A stretch of 7,330 bases of DNA from DATAWK01 sp036267255 (GCA_036267255.1 DATAWK010000002.1:1-7330); one strand, 5' to 3'; shown: positions 1-7,078, counted from the stretch's first letter. The notes: generated by a model from the letters alone, not told the origin. A program made the numbers and translations.

Positions 1-361
1 TGAGAAACCGCAGGTTCGACCACTTCTATATCACTCTGATAGTCACTCAAGTTTCATTTAAATAAAGTATATTTTCTTAATTGTACGGTACACAAATGAG
101 CTCTACAGAGTGGGTCTGAGCCTCCAAAGGACAGGCGCAGATGACGCCGCCGCCGCCACGTCACCTGCCTAAGTGTGTGCGCGATGGAGGCATGGCCGCA
201 TGGGACAAGTGCAGGTGATGCAGCATCCATGGCCCTCGTCGCCTGCCTGTGTGCGTGTGCGTTGTCGTTGTCTCGGTGTGTGTGCGCGCGCCGCTGTCGT
301 CTCCCCCTGTGTGTGCGTGCACGTCGTCGTCGTCGTCGTCGTCGTGTGTGTGTTGTTGTTT
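1..361. other. Flanking sequence without a recognisable gene; low-complexity GT/CGT tract
   Basis: The first 120 bases are AT-rich and include an AATAAA hexamer (about 56-65, plus strand) that could be a polyadenylation signal of a gene lying to the left, but no coding end can be recognised. From about 123 the sequence becomes GC-rich with runs of cgccgccgcc and, from about 245, GTGTGCGT-type repeats that merge into the 90-bp array downstream. No RNA gene or conserved protein was seen on either strand. Confidence 0.5.
318..358. repeat. CGT trinucleotide microsatellite grading into GT and GTT repeats
   Basis: About eight tandem CGT units are followed directly by a short GTGTGTGT run and then by GTT repeats. 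This is a simple-sequence tract at the left margin of the 90-bp minisatellite. The predicted His/Thr/Asp-rich translations across it come from the trinucleotide composition and do not indicate a gene. Confidence 0.85.
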
Positions 362-871
362 TCTGTGCGTGTGCGCGTGTGGCGTCGAGTCAACAACGAC
401 ACGTCGTCTGCTTGTGCGTGCGTGCACAGCGTCGATGACGCGTCGCATGCCTCTGTGCGTGTGTGCGTGCGGCGTTGAGTCGACAACGACGCGCCGTTTG
501 CTTGTGCGTGCATGCACAGCGTCGATGACGCGTCGCATGCCTCTGTGCATGTGTGCGTGCGGCGTCGAGTAGACAACGACACGTCGTTTGCTTGTGCGTG
601 CGTGCACAGCGTTGATGACGCGTCGCATGCCTCTGTGCGTGTGTGCGTGCGGCGTCGAGTCGACAACGACGCGTCGTCTGCTTGTGCATGCGTGCACAGT
701 GAGCGTCGATGGCGCGTCGCATGCCTGGTGCACGTGCACGACGTCGACGACACGTCGCATGCCTCTGTGTGCGCGAGCACGGTGTCGAGTCTACGACGAC
801 CTGTGTGTGCGTGCGCGGTGTCAAGTCGACGACAATGCGTCGTCTACTTGTGTGACGCGTCGCGTGCCTGG
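362..871. repeat. 90-bp minisatellite, four good units plus a degenerate tail
   Basis: The landmark GGCGTYGAGT ends at 390, 480, 570 and 660, an exact 90-base period. Each unit reads roughly: GTC/GTTGAGT, GACAACGAC, ACGTCGT, TTGCTTGTGCGTG, CAGCGT, GATGACGCGTCGCATGCC, TCTGTGCGTG. Units differ by a few substitutions, mostly transitions. From about 695 the pattern decays, although GCGTCGCATGCC and GTCGAGT-like pieces recur to about 871. Because 90 is a multiple of three and the unit lacks stops in several frames, overlapping open frames of 87-203 codons appear on both strands. Their His/Thr/Arg/Val-rich translations look like repeat artefacts. Repeat call is certain; absence of coding function is inferred. 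Confidence 0.9.
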
Positions 872-1700
872 TTCACAAGGCGAGTGTTTGGGGGGACCAT
901 GGTGATATTGAAGTCTTCATTGAACATCCGCCACGGAGAGGCTGCTCGTCGAGTTGCTGGTGTGGGACTCATAAGAGGTGGTGTCGAGCGTTGTTAGTGA
1001 GGGTCCATGATGCTGGGAGACGCAGAAGGGCATAGAGTGCAGAGCCAGGGTAGTGGGCTTTGAGTCTTTGACGTTGCACGCGCACTTGTATGCGCCCTTG
1101 AAGGGTCGCCCGTGTGTCGTCCAATCCTTGTCTGTTGGGGATGGGCATCTGGAGCACGTGCAGGTTGATGCGATGATCGAGATCGGGGCGAGGCATGAAG
1201 ACCTGTGTGCTCTGGATCACGGAGAGCCTATGTATGCGTTTCCGCACGAATTTTGGCTGTGGGGTGAAAGGGAGGACAGGACAGAGTGCTTTGAATGGAT
1301 AATCGAAACGAAACTGCTTGTTTACTTGAATCTCCGAGTTGCTTGTGCTCGTGGTTGCTGTCGTCGTTGACTCGTTGTCGTGTAGACTTTGGCCTCGACT
1401 TCGCTACCAGTGGTGGTGGGAATGAGAGAGAACAGAGGCGTTGAATGCACTACACGAGAGAGCTTTCCCGAGGGGTCCAAACAACGCGCGGCCCAATTGC
1501 TGCAAGTCACGTGAGCTTCGACGAGTGCAGTACTACACACGCAAGAGAGTACATTCTTTCCAGCTCCAGGGGAGTGCATCAATGCCACTGGCACCCATGG
1601 CCATGGCCATGCCCGATTCTGATCGAAGTTGAAAGACCGACCTCTTCCTCCTCTCGGCGTGAGCGAGGCCCACAGAGCCCAGCACATGCATGCCCGCTAA
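872..1700. other. Stretch without a recognisable gene
   Basis: Both strands were read. The longest open frames are 92 codons (minus, 1247-969), 105 codons (plus, 1053-1370) and 121 codons (minus, 1687-1322). None shows a domain, motif or exon structure I recognise. The 969-1247 minus frame is Arg/Gln/Leu-rich and could be a decayed exon, but there is nothing to anchor it. A CACGTG palindrome lies near 1508 and a short CCATGG-type reiteration near 1596-1612. No function is assigned. Confidence 0.5.
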
Positions 1701-2371
1701 ATATCAGAGACCAGGCCTGAATTGACATTATTATTTAGAATATGCTGATCACAAAGAAACGAAGAAAGATCACATACCAGCTGAGCAAGAGGAGGGTCCT
1801 TCAGGCCGCCCAGGCGGCATTTGCAAATCAAAACCTGGGCGTGATCTCCATCGCGAGTGAAATGCTCTGAGCGACTTCCTCTCCCGGCCATTGGAAGCAC
1901 CATTAGTCGCAGACACGAAGTGTAATCGCATCTCACCAGTCCCCATCGTCATCCGGTTCGTACTGCGTCGGGCTCGTCAGCTCCCCGCATGAGCACAGGC
2001 AGTGGCCCTGTGCGCACAGACAATTCGCGCATAGCTTCCCCGTCGCCGTGTCCGTGCATGCAGGGTGTGTCATCGTCGATGTATGCCGGACGCCGTGGGT
2101 GTTCTAGCATCGGGAGAAATTGTCAGTGTGTGTTCCGAAGGTATGAGTGTGCATCCATGAAAAGATGGACGGGTATATGGTATATGGATCGATATCGCTT
2201 GGACCTCAGTCTCAAGCTCGGAGTGGAATTGCTTGAGTAAGAGAAAGACAACACGGGGGTGCTGACCGTGCTGCAAAGGGCAAGCGGGGAAGCAGAGGGC
2301 CCAGAGGGCGTTTTGAGGAGCAGGGGAAAGATGTGGTCCAGTAATAAAAGCTCGAAATGCTGTGAATATAC
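1701..2371. other. Stretch without a recognisable gene; one possible splice-site pair on the minus strand
   Basis: On the minus strand a plausible short intron is visible: a GTATGTG donor near 1782 and a TCAATTCAG acceptor near 1718, with open sequence on the donor side (to about 1940). The translated exon (containing ...DHAQVLICKCRLGG...) is not something I recognise, so this stays a hint of an unknown or decayed gene. From 2371 to about 2240 the frame of the adjacent dehydrogenase fragment runs on into sequence that does not resemble that family, probably an intron or decayed tail. Confidence 0.35.
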
Positions 2372-2675
2372 GTGCAGCGGGCGTGCGGCCGCCCACACGA
2401 TTTCCTCCGCAATGTCTTCCGCTGTCACTAAGGGACTGTGAGCTGACAATCAATGGAAGCAAGAAGTCGCATACATGGCTGCAGACCATCGTACACCTTG
2501 TCCGCAGCGGACTTGTCTCCGCAATAGCGTACGATGGAGAATTCAGTCTCTACCATCATAGTACCATGCCTGTCTGGCAGTGCAGAATTAAGAACAGCAT
2601 GTTTGGCGGGGAGGAGACGAGCATGATATGCGCACCAGGCTGAATTTCTGTTACACGGATGGGTGTATATCTGAG
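2372..2675 (-). pseudogene. Short-chain dehydrogenase/reductase (SDR), 3' fragment with a frameshift
   Basis: SDR proteins are NAD(P)H-dependent Rossmann-fold oxidoreductases. Only the C-terminal part is seen. Exon a (2675-2636) encodes LRYTPIRVTEIQP plus one base of the next Gly. A 66-nt intron (2635-2570, donor GTGCGC, acceptor CAGACAG) leads to exon b, which restores the typical PGMV, then ETEFSIVRYCGDKSAADKVY and DGLQP. A further block (2434-2372) gives PLVTAEDIAEEIVWAAARP, the C-terminal helix of the YdfG/L-allo-threonine dehydrogenase-like SDR branch. The N-terminal cofactor motif (TGxxxGxG) and the catalytic YxxxK are not found upstream. After GMV, 11 bases are inserted with a repeated ATGGTA (2567-2562 and 2556-2551), shifting the frame. 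The junction near 2477 also lacks a clean GT donor in the right phase. Family assignment rests on recognised motifs; substrate is unknown. Probably a truncated, decaying gene. Confidence 0.75.
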
Positions 2676-3101
2676 CTGATTCCCTGTGAATTTGTCTGAG
2701 CCCTTAGAACGTCAGAACGATGACCAGGGGTTAAAGAGATAACGAACGGTTGACCTCTTGGACCTCAGAAGAAATAACATTTACATCGCTGCCAGCCTGC
2801 CAACGCCTTGTACCATCGTGCACATCGCCTTGGACATCTTGTATGCGTCCCTTGTGTACCATGACTTGTTGGATTGTTAGAATAGGTGTCGTCATAGGTA
2901 ATCTTGGAAGCTTGAATGGGTTTGAGGGAGCCGGTGTGTGATGCAATGAGACAACGCAGATAGCAGGTGATTGTGAGAACGACGCAAGGGCAAACCCTAA
3001 ACGGCCGAAACCCCTGTGCCCCGTGGGCATTGTGATGACACCTAATTGAAGCACATCGTTGAATCATGGCACACACAAGCATGATGAGATGACAACTGAT
3101 T
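2676..3101. other. Intergenic stretch between SDR fragment and the tandem array
   Basis: The upstream half of the SDR gene would be expected here on the minus strand, but neither the Rossmann glycine motif nor the YxxxK active site can be found, so the gene is truncated or very diverged. Minus-strand open frames of about 105 codons (3054-2731 and 3082-2765) are overlapping and unrecognised. A short inverted-repeat pair, TAGGTGTC at 2883-2890 and GACACCTA at 3037-3044, lies inside. AATAAA on the minus strand at 3105-3100 could serve as a poly(A) signal for the transposase gene. Confidence 0.4.
2883..3044. repeat. Possible 162-bp inverted-repeat-bounded unit (MITE-like), weak
   Basis: The left end reads TAGGTGTCGTCAT inward and the right end reads TAGGTGTCATCAC inward on the minus strand, matching at 11 of 13 positions. 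Length fits a miniature inverted-repeat element, and the TAGG start resembles the putative terminus at 7330. No convincing 8-bp target-site duplication flanks it (TGTTAGAA left against ATTGAAGC right), so chance or decay cannot be excluded. Confidence 0.25.
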
Positions 3102-3302
3102 TATTGATGAGATGACAACTTGCTGTTTTATTCGACAACGCGATGTAATTCGACAACACAAGAAACTTGATGTATTGATGAGATGACAAGATGTATTATT
3201 CGACAACGCGACATAATTTGACAACACAAGAAACTTGATGTATTGATGAGATGGCAAGATGTATTATTCGACAACGCGACGTAATTCGACAACACGAGAA
3301 AG
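3102..3302. repeat. 68-bp tandem array, about three copies, downstream of the transposase
   Basis: The landmark TTCGACAACGCGA begins at 3131, 3199 and 3267, a period of 68. TATTGATGAGATGRCAA begins at 3102, 3173 and 3241; the first copy has a 3-base length difference. Each unit carries two TTCGACAAC/TTTGACAAC boxes, an ACAAGAAACTTGATG block (with an inverted CAAG...CTTG core) and the TGATGAGATG block. It lies 136 bases past the transposase stop, in the position of a 3' subterminal region. Such repeats can be transposase-binding sites in hAT elements (Ac/Ds being the known case); that role is inferred here. Confidence 0.85.
3127..3132 (-). promoter_or_regulatory. Candidate polyadenylation hexamer for the transposase transcript
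   Basis: AATAAA on the minus strand lies about 307 nt past the transposase stop, inside the first 68-bp unit. A second AATAAA lies at 3105-3100. Fungal poly(A) signals are loosely defined, so these are only candidates. Confidence 0.25.
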
Positions 3303-3438
3303 TTCGACAACAAGAAATACGATGACAATAAGAAACTCAACGACAACACAAGAGCGGCAAGACAAAACGACAACGCAAACAAGAGACATGCAATCGACTA
3401 GACTACTACGCAGCGCACTGGAACAACAAGATCTCTCA
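3303..3438. repeat. GACAA-rich low-complexity stretch at the 3' flank of the transposase gene
   Basis: The TTCGACAAC box of the neighbouring array recurs in degenerate form: TCGACAACAAG, CGATGACAATAAG, AACGACAACACAAG, AAGACAAAACGACAACGC and GGAACAACAAG. This is the direct continuation of the 68-bp array with loss of the regular period. On the minus strand it is the transcribed 3' untranslated region or subterminal part of the element. Confidence 0.6.
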
Positions 3439-6400
3439 TCACAAGGCGTCCTCAACATCGTCACCCCGCTTTCTCTTGGACCCTGACTGGATGTTTTTCA
3501 CAAGATCGGTACTGCTTATGAGGCCATGGCGCGCCCACGAGCCAAGGCAAAGGTATGCGCGAAGGGATGAGGGTGATAGCCGGTTCCGAGTGAAGTGCAA
3601 AATGTGCCGGCCTTGAGAAAAGACGTGTTCGACTGCAGTTGACGTCGCTAGCACTGCTTGTTAATATAGTGTAATTCTGTGTGACAATGTGGGGTGCTTA
3701 CGCGGTATGGACAGATAATCAAGGGCCATGGACGAGAGGTTCGGATAGACCCTGTGGTTGTCATTCCACCATTTGAGAGGATCGACTGTGTTCTCGACGG
3801 GGCGGTTAAGGTACTCGTCAAGCTCACTGAGCTTAGTCGCAGCCGAGGCGCCGACAGAGAAGTTTGCGAACAGCGAAACGCCCTGGACCGGTGACGCCTC
3901 GAAGCTCACCTCCTCCGATGCCGCAGCTTGTTCGTAATTCGCAGCATATTCCTCACGCACCATCTTCTCAGCCTGTTCAACCCACTCCTTCTCCCAGTCG
4001 TGTTGACGAAAATACTCGAGTTTGAGTCCGGGGTGAAGAACTGGTGTGTTAAGTTAGTGCCCAGCTGCTAGACATAGGACATGAGCGACTTACCCATTGC
4101 GATTCGGTAGGGTGCCGCCTCATCTGTAAGCGAATAATACCGGTCCATCTTCTTTTTGGCCAACGCCATCGCAGCAAGGATCGAAGGGTGAAATGGCAGT
4201 TTGGTTTCCGGGTCCAAAGTACTTGTCAAGGTGTCCATTGCCGGAATAACACCCGCTATACACGCCGAGTCCTGAGAGAAGTAGAGTGTCGCCGACTTGT
4301 ATTGCTAAGCAAGCACAACGCGTTAGTGATAGTTAGACCGAAGGGAACATCGTATTTACCTGTAAGACAGACACAAGCTGTTCGATAATTCCCCAGCCCT
4401 CGTTGTCCAGCTCATATTTCCGCATTTTCAAAGATTTGTCCGCTGTAATAGAGTCAATCGGCTTCCGATACTCGAGGGCAAATGTCATCATATCATGGAT
4501 CGAGTTCCAACGCGTGACAACGTCACAAGGGATCAGGTTCGGCACTAGGTCATGGGCCTAGCAGATTCGTCGCCATGCCAGGAGGGCAATGGTAGTCGAA
4601 TGGATGATCGCGAATGAAAGTTGTCGAAGCTGTGCAAGTCACCGATAGGAGATAAAACAGAAATAAGAGTAACATACCTTGGACACTGTCTCACGAACTG
4701 CCGACGTATCATCCATGAGAGCCGACAGCTCTTCCTCGCTGAGCGTCTCAGACTCGCCATCGCCATCATCTTCTTCGTCCCCGTCTTCAAAGAGCCTCGC
4801 GTCAGCGTCGTGTCTAATGTCGTCGTTATGATCGAAAGACTCGAGACTTGGCTCGTCGTCATGATTGACACCGCTGTCGGCTTTGCCCATACCTGCATTG
4901 AAGGGCTTGATGAGGGCCTTGCCAGAGAGTTGAATGGTATGATTGAAACAGCGGACATGATTGGCTGCGTCAAATGAGTTTTCGAGCTCGTAGAGAGCAG
5001 CCACTTGGACGTTGTTTGAACTTGCATTGTCGGCAGTCACGGAGAGAATCTTCTCCTCCAGTCCAAAGCGCTCCAACATTCCCTGGAAGGCATTCGCAAG
5101 GACAATGCCTGTGTGTGACTCGAAGACCATGAGAAAAAGAATGAACTGCAGAAAAAGCCTTACCTCAGGCACCTCGACAATGTCCAATAGAAACGCGAGC
5201 ATCTTACCCTCGTGCTGGAGGTGAACCGTCCACGCAACGAAGGCTCGATGGTTGGGTGACGTCCAAGCATCCGTCGCGAAATGTAGCCGTCCAGGATATT
5301 CCTTATAATATGTTAAGTGCGCAGATGACTTCACTGACTTGGCACTTACCTTGAGCAACTTGCCAATTTTCTCGCGAGACTTTGCAAAGGAGGCGTTGAT
5401 ATCTCGTATGACGGTTGAGACAGAAGGGACAGTAGCGTTGGGCCGCCCAGCGGTCATAATGATCCCAAGTTCGCTGTCTCCGACGATGCTCGCTGGGCGG
5501 TTGTTCTCGGTGACCCACTTGACAATACAGGCCCTGAATGTCATGAGTAAATAAGCATGTAAGAATATGCCTAACACGCACCGAATTTCCGGGTTAGTGA
5601 GAGAACGGTGAGAGGGTCGGGCTGGTCGCTGTCCCTGACGAGCAAAGGCAGCGAAGATCGATCCACTATTCGCCTCCGCATCCTTCACGCTCATTGCAGT
5701 TTTTACAGCTTCTTCGCCGAAGCAGCGAATGGCGTGGTGTCGTAGGTTTGCAGTGGACGCCTTGTCCCCTTTGTCTTGATAACGCCGAACGCCTCCGAGT
5801 GCAGTCTTGCAGACGCGTGCTGCACAGGGGAAAAAGTGACAGAGTCGGTCATCGTGATATTGAATCGATATGTCGGACTTGAAGAAACTATAAACAGGGG
5901 ACCGCCAGGTCTTCTTGAGGTTGTCTAAAAGAAATGTCAGTTAGTAAAATGGAGATAAAGCACACCTACAAACGTACCGAGCTCCACCTGCGGGTCAACC
6001 TCGATGTCGTTGTCGCTCAAACTGATGTGAGTCTGCGTCTCTGAGTCCGGGCTGCTAGCCCGAGATTCATATTGAAGGGACTGTGGAGAGGTCGAAGAAA
6101 GAGAGACGAGTGAGTCCGCTGCCTTGAGCGGGGGCCGTGAGGAGGAGAGAGAGGCAAACGAGTCGGCTGCTTTGAGTGGGGGTCGCGACGACGAGGAGGA
6201 GAGAGAGGCAAACGAGTCTGCTGCCTTGAGTGGGGGCCGCGATGAGGAGAGAGGGGCAAGAGAGGCAGCTGCCTCAGGTGAGGGTTTTGAAGATGGCCGG
6301 TGCCACGAAGACGAGGAGGAAAGAGATGCAAGCGAGTCAGCCACCTTAAACGAAGGGCGTGGGACTCGACTCGACTTTCTTGAGACCGCTGAGAAGGCAG

Positions 6401-6482
6401 ACGCAGGCGAGTCAGCTGGCTTGTGTGGGGCCCGTGTCGACTTTCCCTGCGCAGAAAGTTTATTAGGTTTAATGATAGTCAT
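3439..6482 (-). CDS. hAT-family transposase, BED finger type, nine exons, one in-frame TAG
   Basis: This enzyme would excise and reinsert the element in the nucleus. Exons on the minus strand: 6482-5978, 5924-5582, 5533-5350, 5301-5164, 5118-4678, 4629-4360, 4304-4094, 4040-3702 and 3647-3439; introns are 45-55 nt, all GT-AG. The model has 880 codons including the stop. Domains: Ser-rich repeats (about 55-150); BED finger with C202, C207, H231/H232, C236; RNase H-like fold with FATDAW (D355) and TADNASSNN (D420); CFNH (C447, H450); an acidic stretch (about 468-520); TRWN (R577, W578); LALAKKK-type helix; C-terminal dimerisation domain (about 768-850) with STAVEHVFSQG, whose E817 is the likely third catalytic acid; basic KRKR near the C-terminus. 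The ATG at 6482 is the first in frame. Codon 561 is TAG (4560-4558) between well-conserved segments, so this copy is either a recent pseudogene, has a sequencing error, or bypasses the stop by splicing. The last intron's acceptor is uncertain: TAG gives IPPTS, CAG upstream gives IPLLATS, against the family's IPATS. Confidence 0.92.
4558..4560 (-). other. In-frame TAG inside exon 6 of the transposase
   Basis: Codons read TGG CGA CGA ATC TGC TAG GCC CAT GAC. Sequence on both sides matches the expected hAT order (LRQLSFAIIHSTT... then VPNLIPCDVVTRWN), so a single nonsense substitution is the simplest reading. CTGCTAG is also a plausible 3' splice site. Joining the donor at 4677 to it would make a 120-nt intron (4558-4677), remove the stop and 23 codons, and keep phase 0. 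Confidence 0.85.
5700..5924 (-). other. BED-type zinc finger encoding segment of the transposase (exon 2)
   Basis: Exon 2 starts at 5924 after an intron with donor GTACGT (5977), a TACTAAC branch-site match and acceptor TTTTAG (5925). It encodes LKKTWRSPVYSFF, then PCAARVCK, and NLRHHAIRCFGEEAV. The pattern is aromatic residues, then C-x4-C, then H-x3/4-C after a 23-residue spacer. That is the BED signature used by hAT transposases for DNA binding at subterminal repeats. None of the ATG-initiated minus-strand frames covers it: the nearest downstream frame begins at Met (5694), so it is seen only by splicing exon 1 to exon 2. Confidence 0.85.
6100..6365 (-). repeat. Coding minisatellite: Ser-rich 16-18-residue repeats in the transposase N-terminus
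   Basis: The protein repeat is PPLKAADSFASLSSS with variants (SFKVADSLASLSSSSS, PSPEAAASLAPLSSS, PPLKAADSLVSLSST). At DNA level GAGGCAAACGAGTC recurs at 6151 and 6205 (54-base spacing), with a related copy at 6103 (48-base spacing), and more degenerate copies to about 6360. All spacings are multiples of three, so the frame is kept. The region is predicted to be disordered, lies upstream of the BED finger and has no recognised domain. Confidence 0.85.
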
Positions 6483-6495
6483 GGGAGAATGGGGA

Positions 6496-6525
6496 CTACT
6501 TCGTGACGGCGGCAACGCAGGGCAT
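6496..6525 (-). promoter_or_regulatory. Upstream ORF of nine codons (MPCVAAVTK) before the transposase start
   Basis: ATG at 6525-6523 opens a frame ending in TAG at 6498-6496, 13 nt before the main ATG (6482) and out of frame with it. If transcription starts further upstream, it could reduce translation of the transposase. Transcription start is unknown, and the TATA-like GGATAAATG overlaps this ATG, so the uORF may not be in the mRNA. Confidence 0.35.
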
Positions 6526-6577
6526 TTATCCAACGCAACCTGGCCGTATCGATACCCCTTGGTCCTCGGACGTCGAA

Positions 6578-6674
6578 GTCATGGTGGTTGAAGGGGAGCC
6601 TGGGGAGGATCAAGAATGCAGAAGTCGGCACATCAATGTCATGGTAGCCGAAGGGGAGCCTGGGGAGGATCAAG
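6578..6674. repeat. Direct repeat of 37 bp at 60-bp spacing
   Basis: Copies at 6578-6614 and 6638-6674 match at 34 of 37 positions, with the core GAAGGGGAGCCTGGGGAGGA identical. They lie in the 5' non-coding part of the element, about 100-190 bases upstream of the transposase ATG. They translate to VEGEPGEDQ repeats on the plus strand, which explains the open frame there. Confidence 0.85.
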
Positions 6675-7008
6675 GGGATCATGGCTTGAAGGACACGACG
6701 GTCGGCACTGGAGAAACGCCAGTCGAAGATTCAAAGGGGGAAACACGAACGGGACGATCAGGTGGAAAGAATCCGAAAGATGGGGAGGCGGACGAGCTGA
6801 CAAAAAAGTTGAAAAAACTCGTCAGTTTAAATGAAGAGGTTGAAGATCCTCTACTTACTATTTTATCATATGGTTAGAGCCTTAACCCGCCGCTTTTACG
6901 TGGCGAGAACAGGCATGCGTCACCTGATGATGTGTGAGGTCGTTTTCCGAAGCCTAGAGAGAGAGTCTTACAGTCTGACAATCCGAGAGAGGAGTGACGG
7001 AGCGCGCG

Positions 7009-7078
7009 GTCCAGAACAGCGGGAAGCGCGAGGCCAGAATAGTGGGGAGCGTGAGGCCAGAAAAGTGGGGCACATCGT
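7009..7078. repeat. 23/24-bp tandem subterminal repeat, about 2.8 copies
   Basis: Units begin at 7009 (GTCCAGAACAGCGGGAAGCG), 7033 (GCCAGAATAGTGGGGAGCGT) and 7056 (GCCAGAAAAGTGGGG). The conserved core is CCAGAAnAGYGGGRAGCG. Its place about 250-320 bases from the putative right terminus is typical of subterminal transposase-binding arrays of hAT elements; the binding role is inferred. Confidence 0.75.

Larger units (their letters stand above)
6483..7008. other. 5' region of the transposon: leader, possible promoter, no separate gene
   Basis: This is the sequence upstream of the transposase ATG (minus strand). It contains a TATA-like GGATAAATG at 6530-6522, another AT-rich box with GATAAAATAG around 6866-6857, a tiny upstream ORF and a 37-bp direct repeat. 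A plus-strand open frame of 124 codons (6503-6877, rich in Gly, Glu, Asp and Lys) overlaps the repeat and the presumed promoter; it lacks a recognised domain and is not called as a gene. Confidence 0.5.

Noticed and set aside
1..40. GGTTCGACCA near the left edge, similar to a tRNA T-loop
   Set aside because: Flanking bases do not form a five-pair T stem or acceptor stem, and the rest of a tRNA is not visible.
161..824. Several overlapping 100-200-codon open frames on both strands, rich in His, Thr, Arg and Val
   Set aside because: They are produced by the stop-poor 90-bp repeat and the CGT tract; multiple frames are equally open, and none has a domain or plausible gene structure.
362..871. 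CRISPR-like regular repetition (also considered for 3102-3302)
   Set aside because: The whole unit is repeated without unique spacers, and the context is eukaryotic; both are ordinary tandem arrays.
969..1247. Minus-strand 92-codon Arg/Gln/Leu-rich frame as a gene
   Set aside because: No recognised domain, no supporting exon partners, and comparable frames exist on the opposite strand.
2725..3016. Perfect 8-bp inverted pair CAGGGGTT (2725-2732) and AACCCCTG (3009-3016), resembling hAT ends
   Set aside because: Short enough to occur by chance and no target-site duplication flanks it (ACGATGAC-like left, TGCCCCGT right).
4545..5027. Minus-strand 160-codon open frame in an alternative frame
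   Set aside because: It overlaps exon 5 of the transposase, whose own frame carries the conserved hAT motifs; this one has none.
6124..6591. Plus-strand 155-codon Glu/Arg/Ser-rich open frame
   Set aside because: It is the antisense shadow of the Ser-rich repeats in exon 1 of the transposase.
6503..6877. Plus-strand 124-codon acidic open frame with two GEPGEDQ repeats
   Set aside because: It lies across the transposase leader and a 37-bp DNA repeat, has no recognised domain, and is best explained by the repeat.
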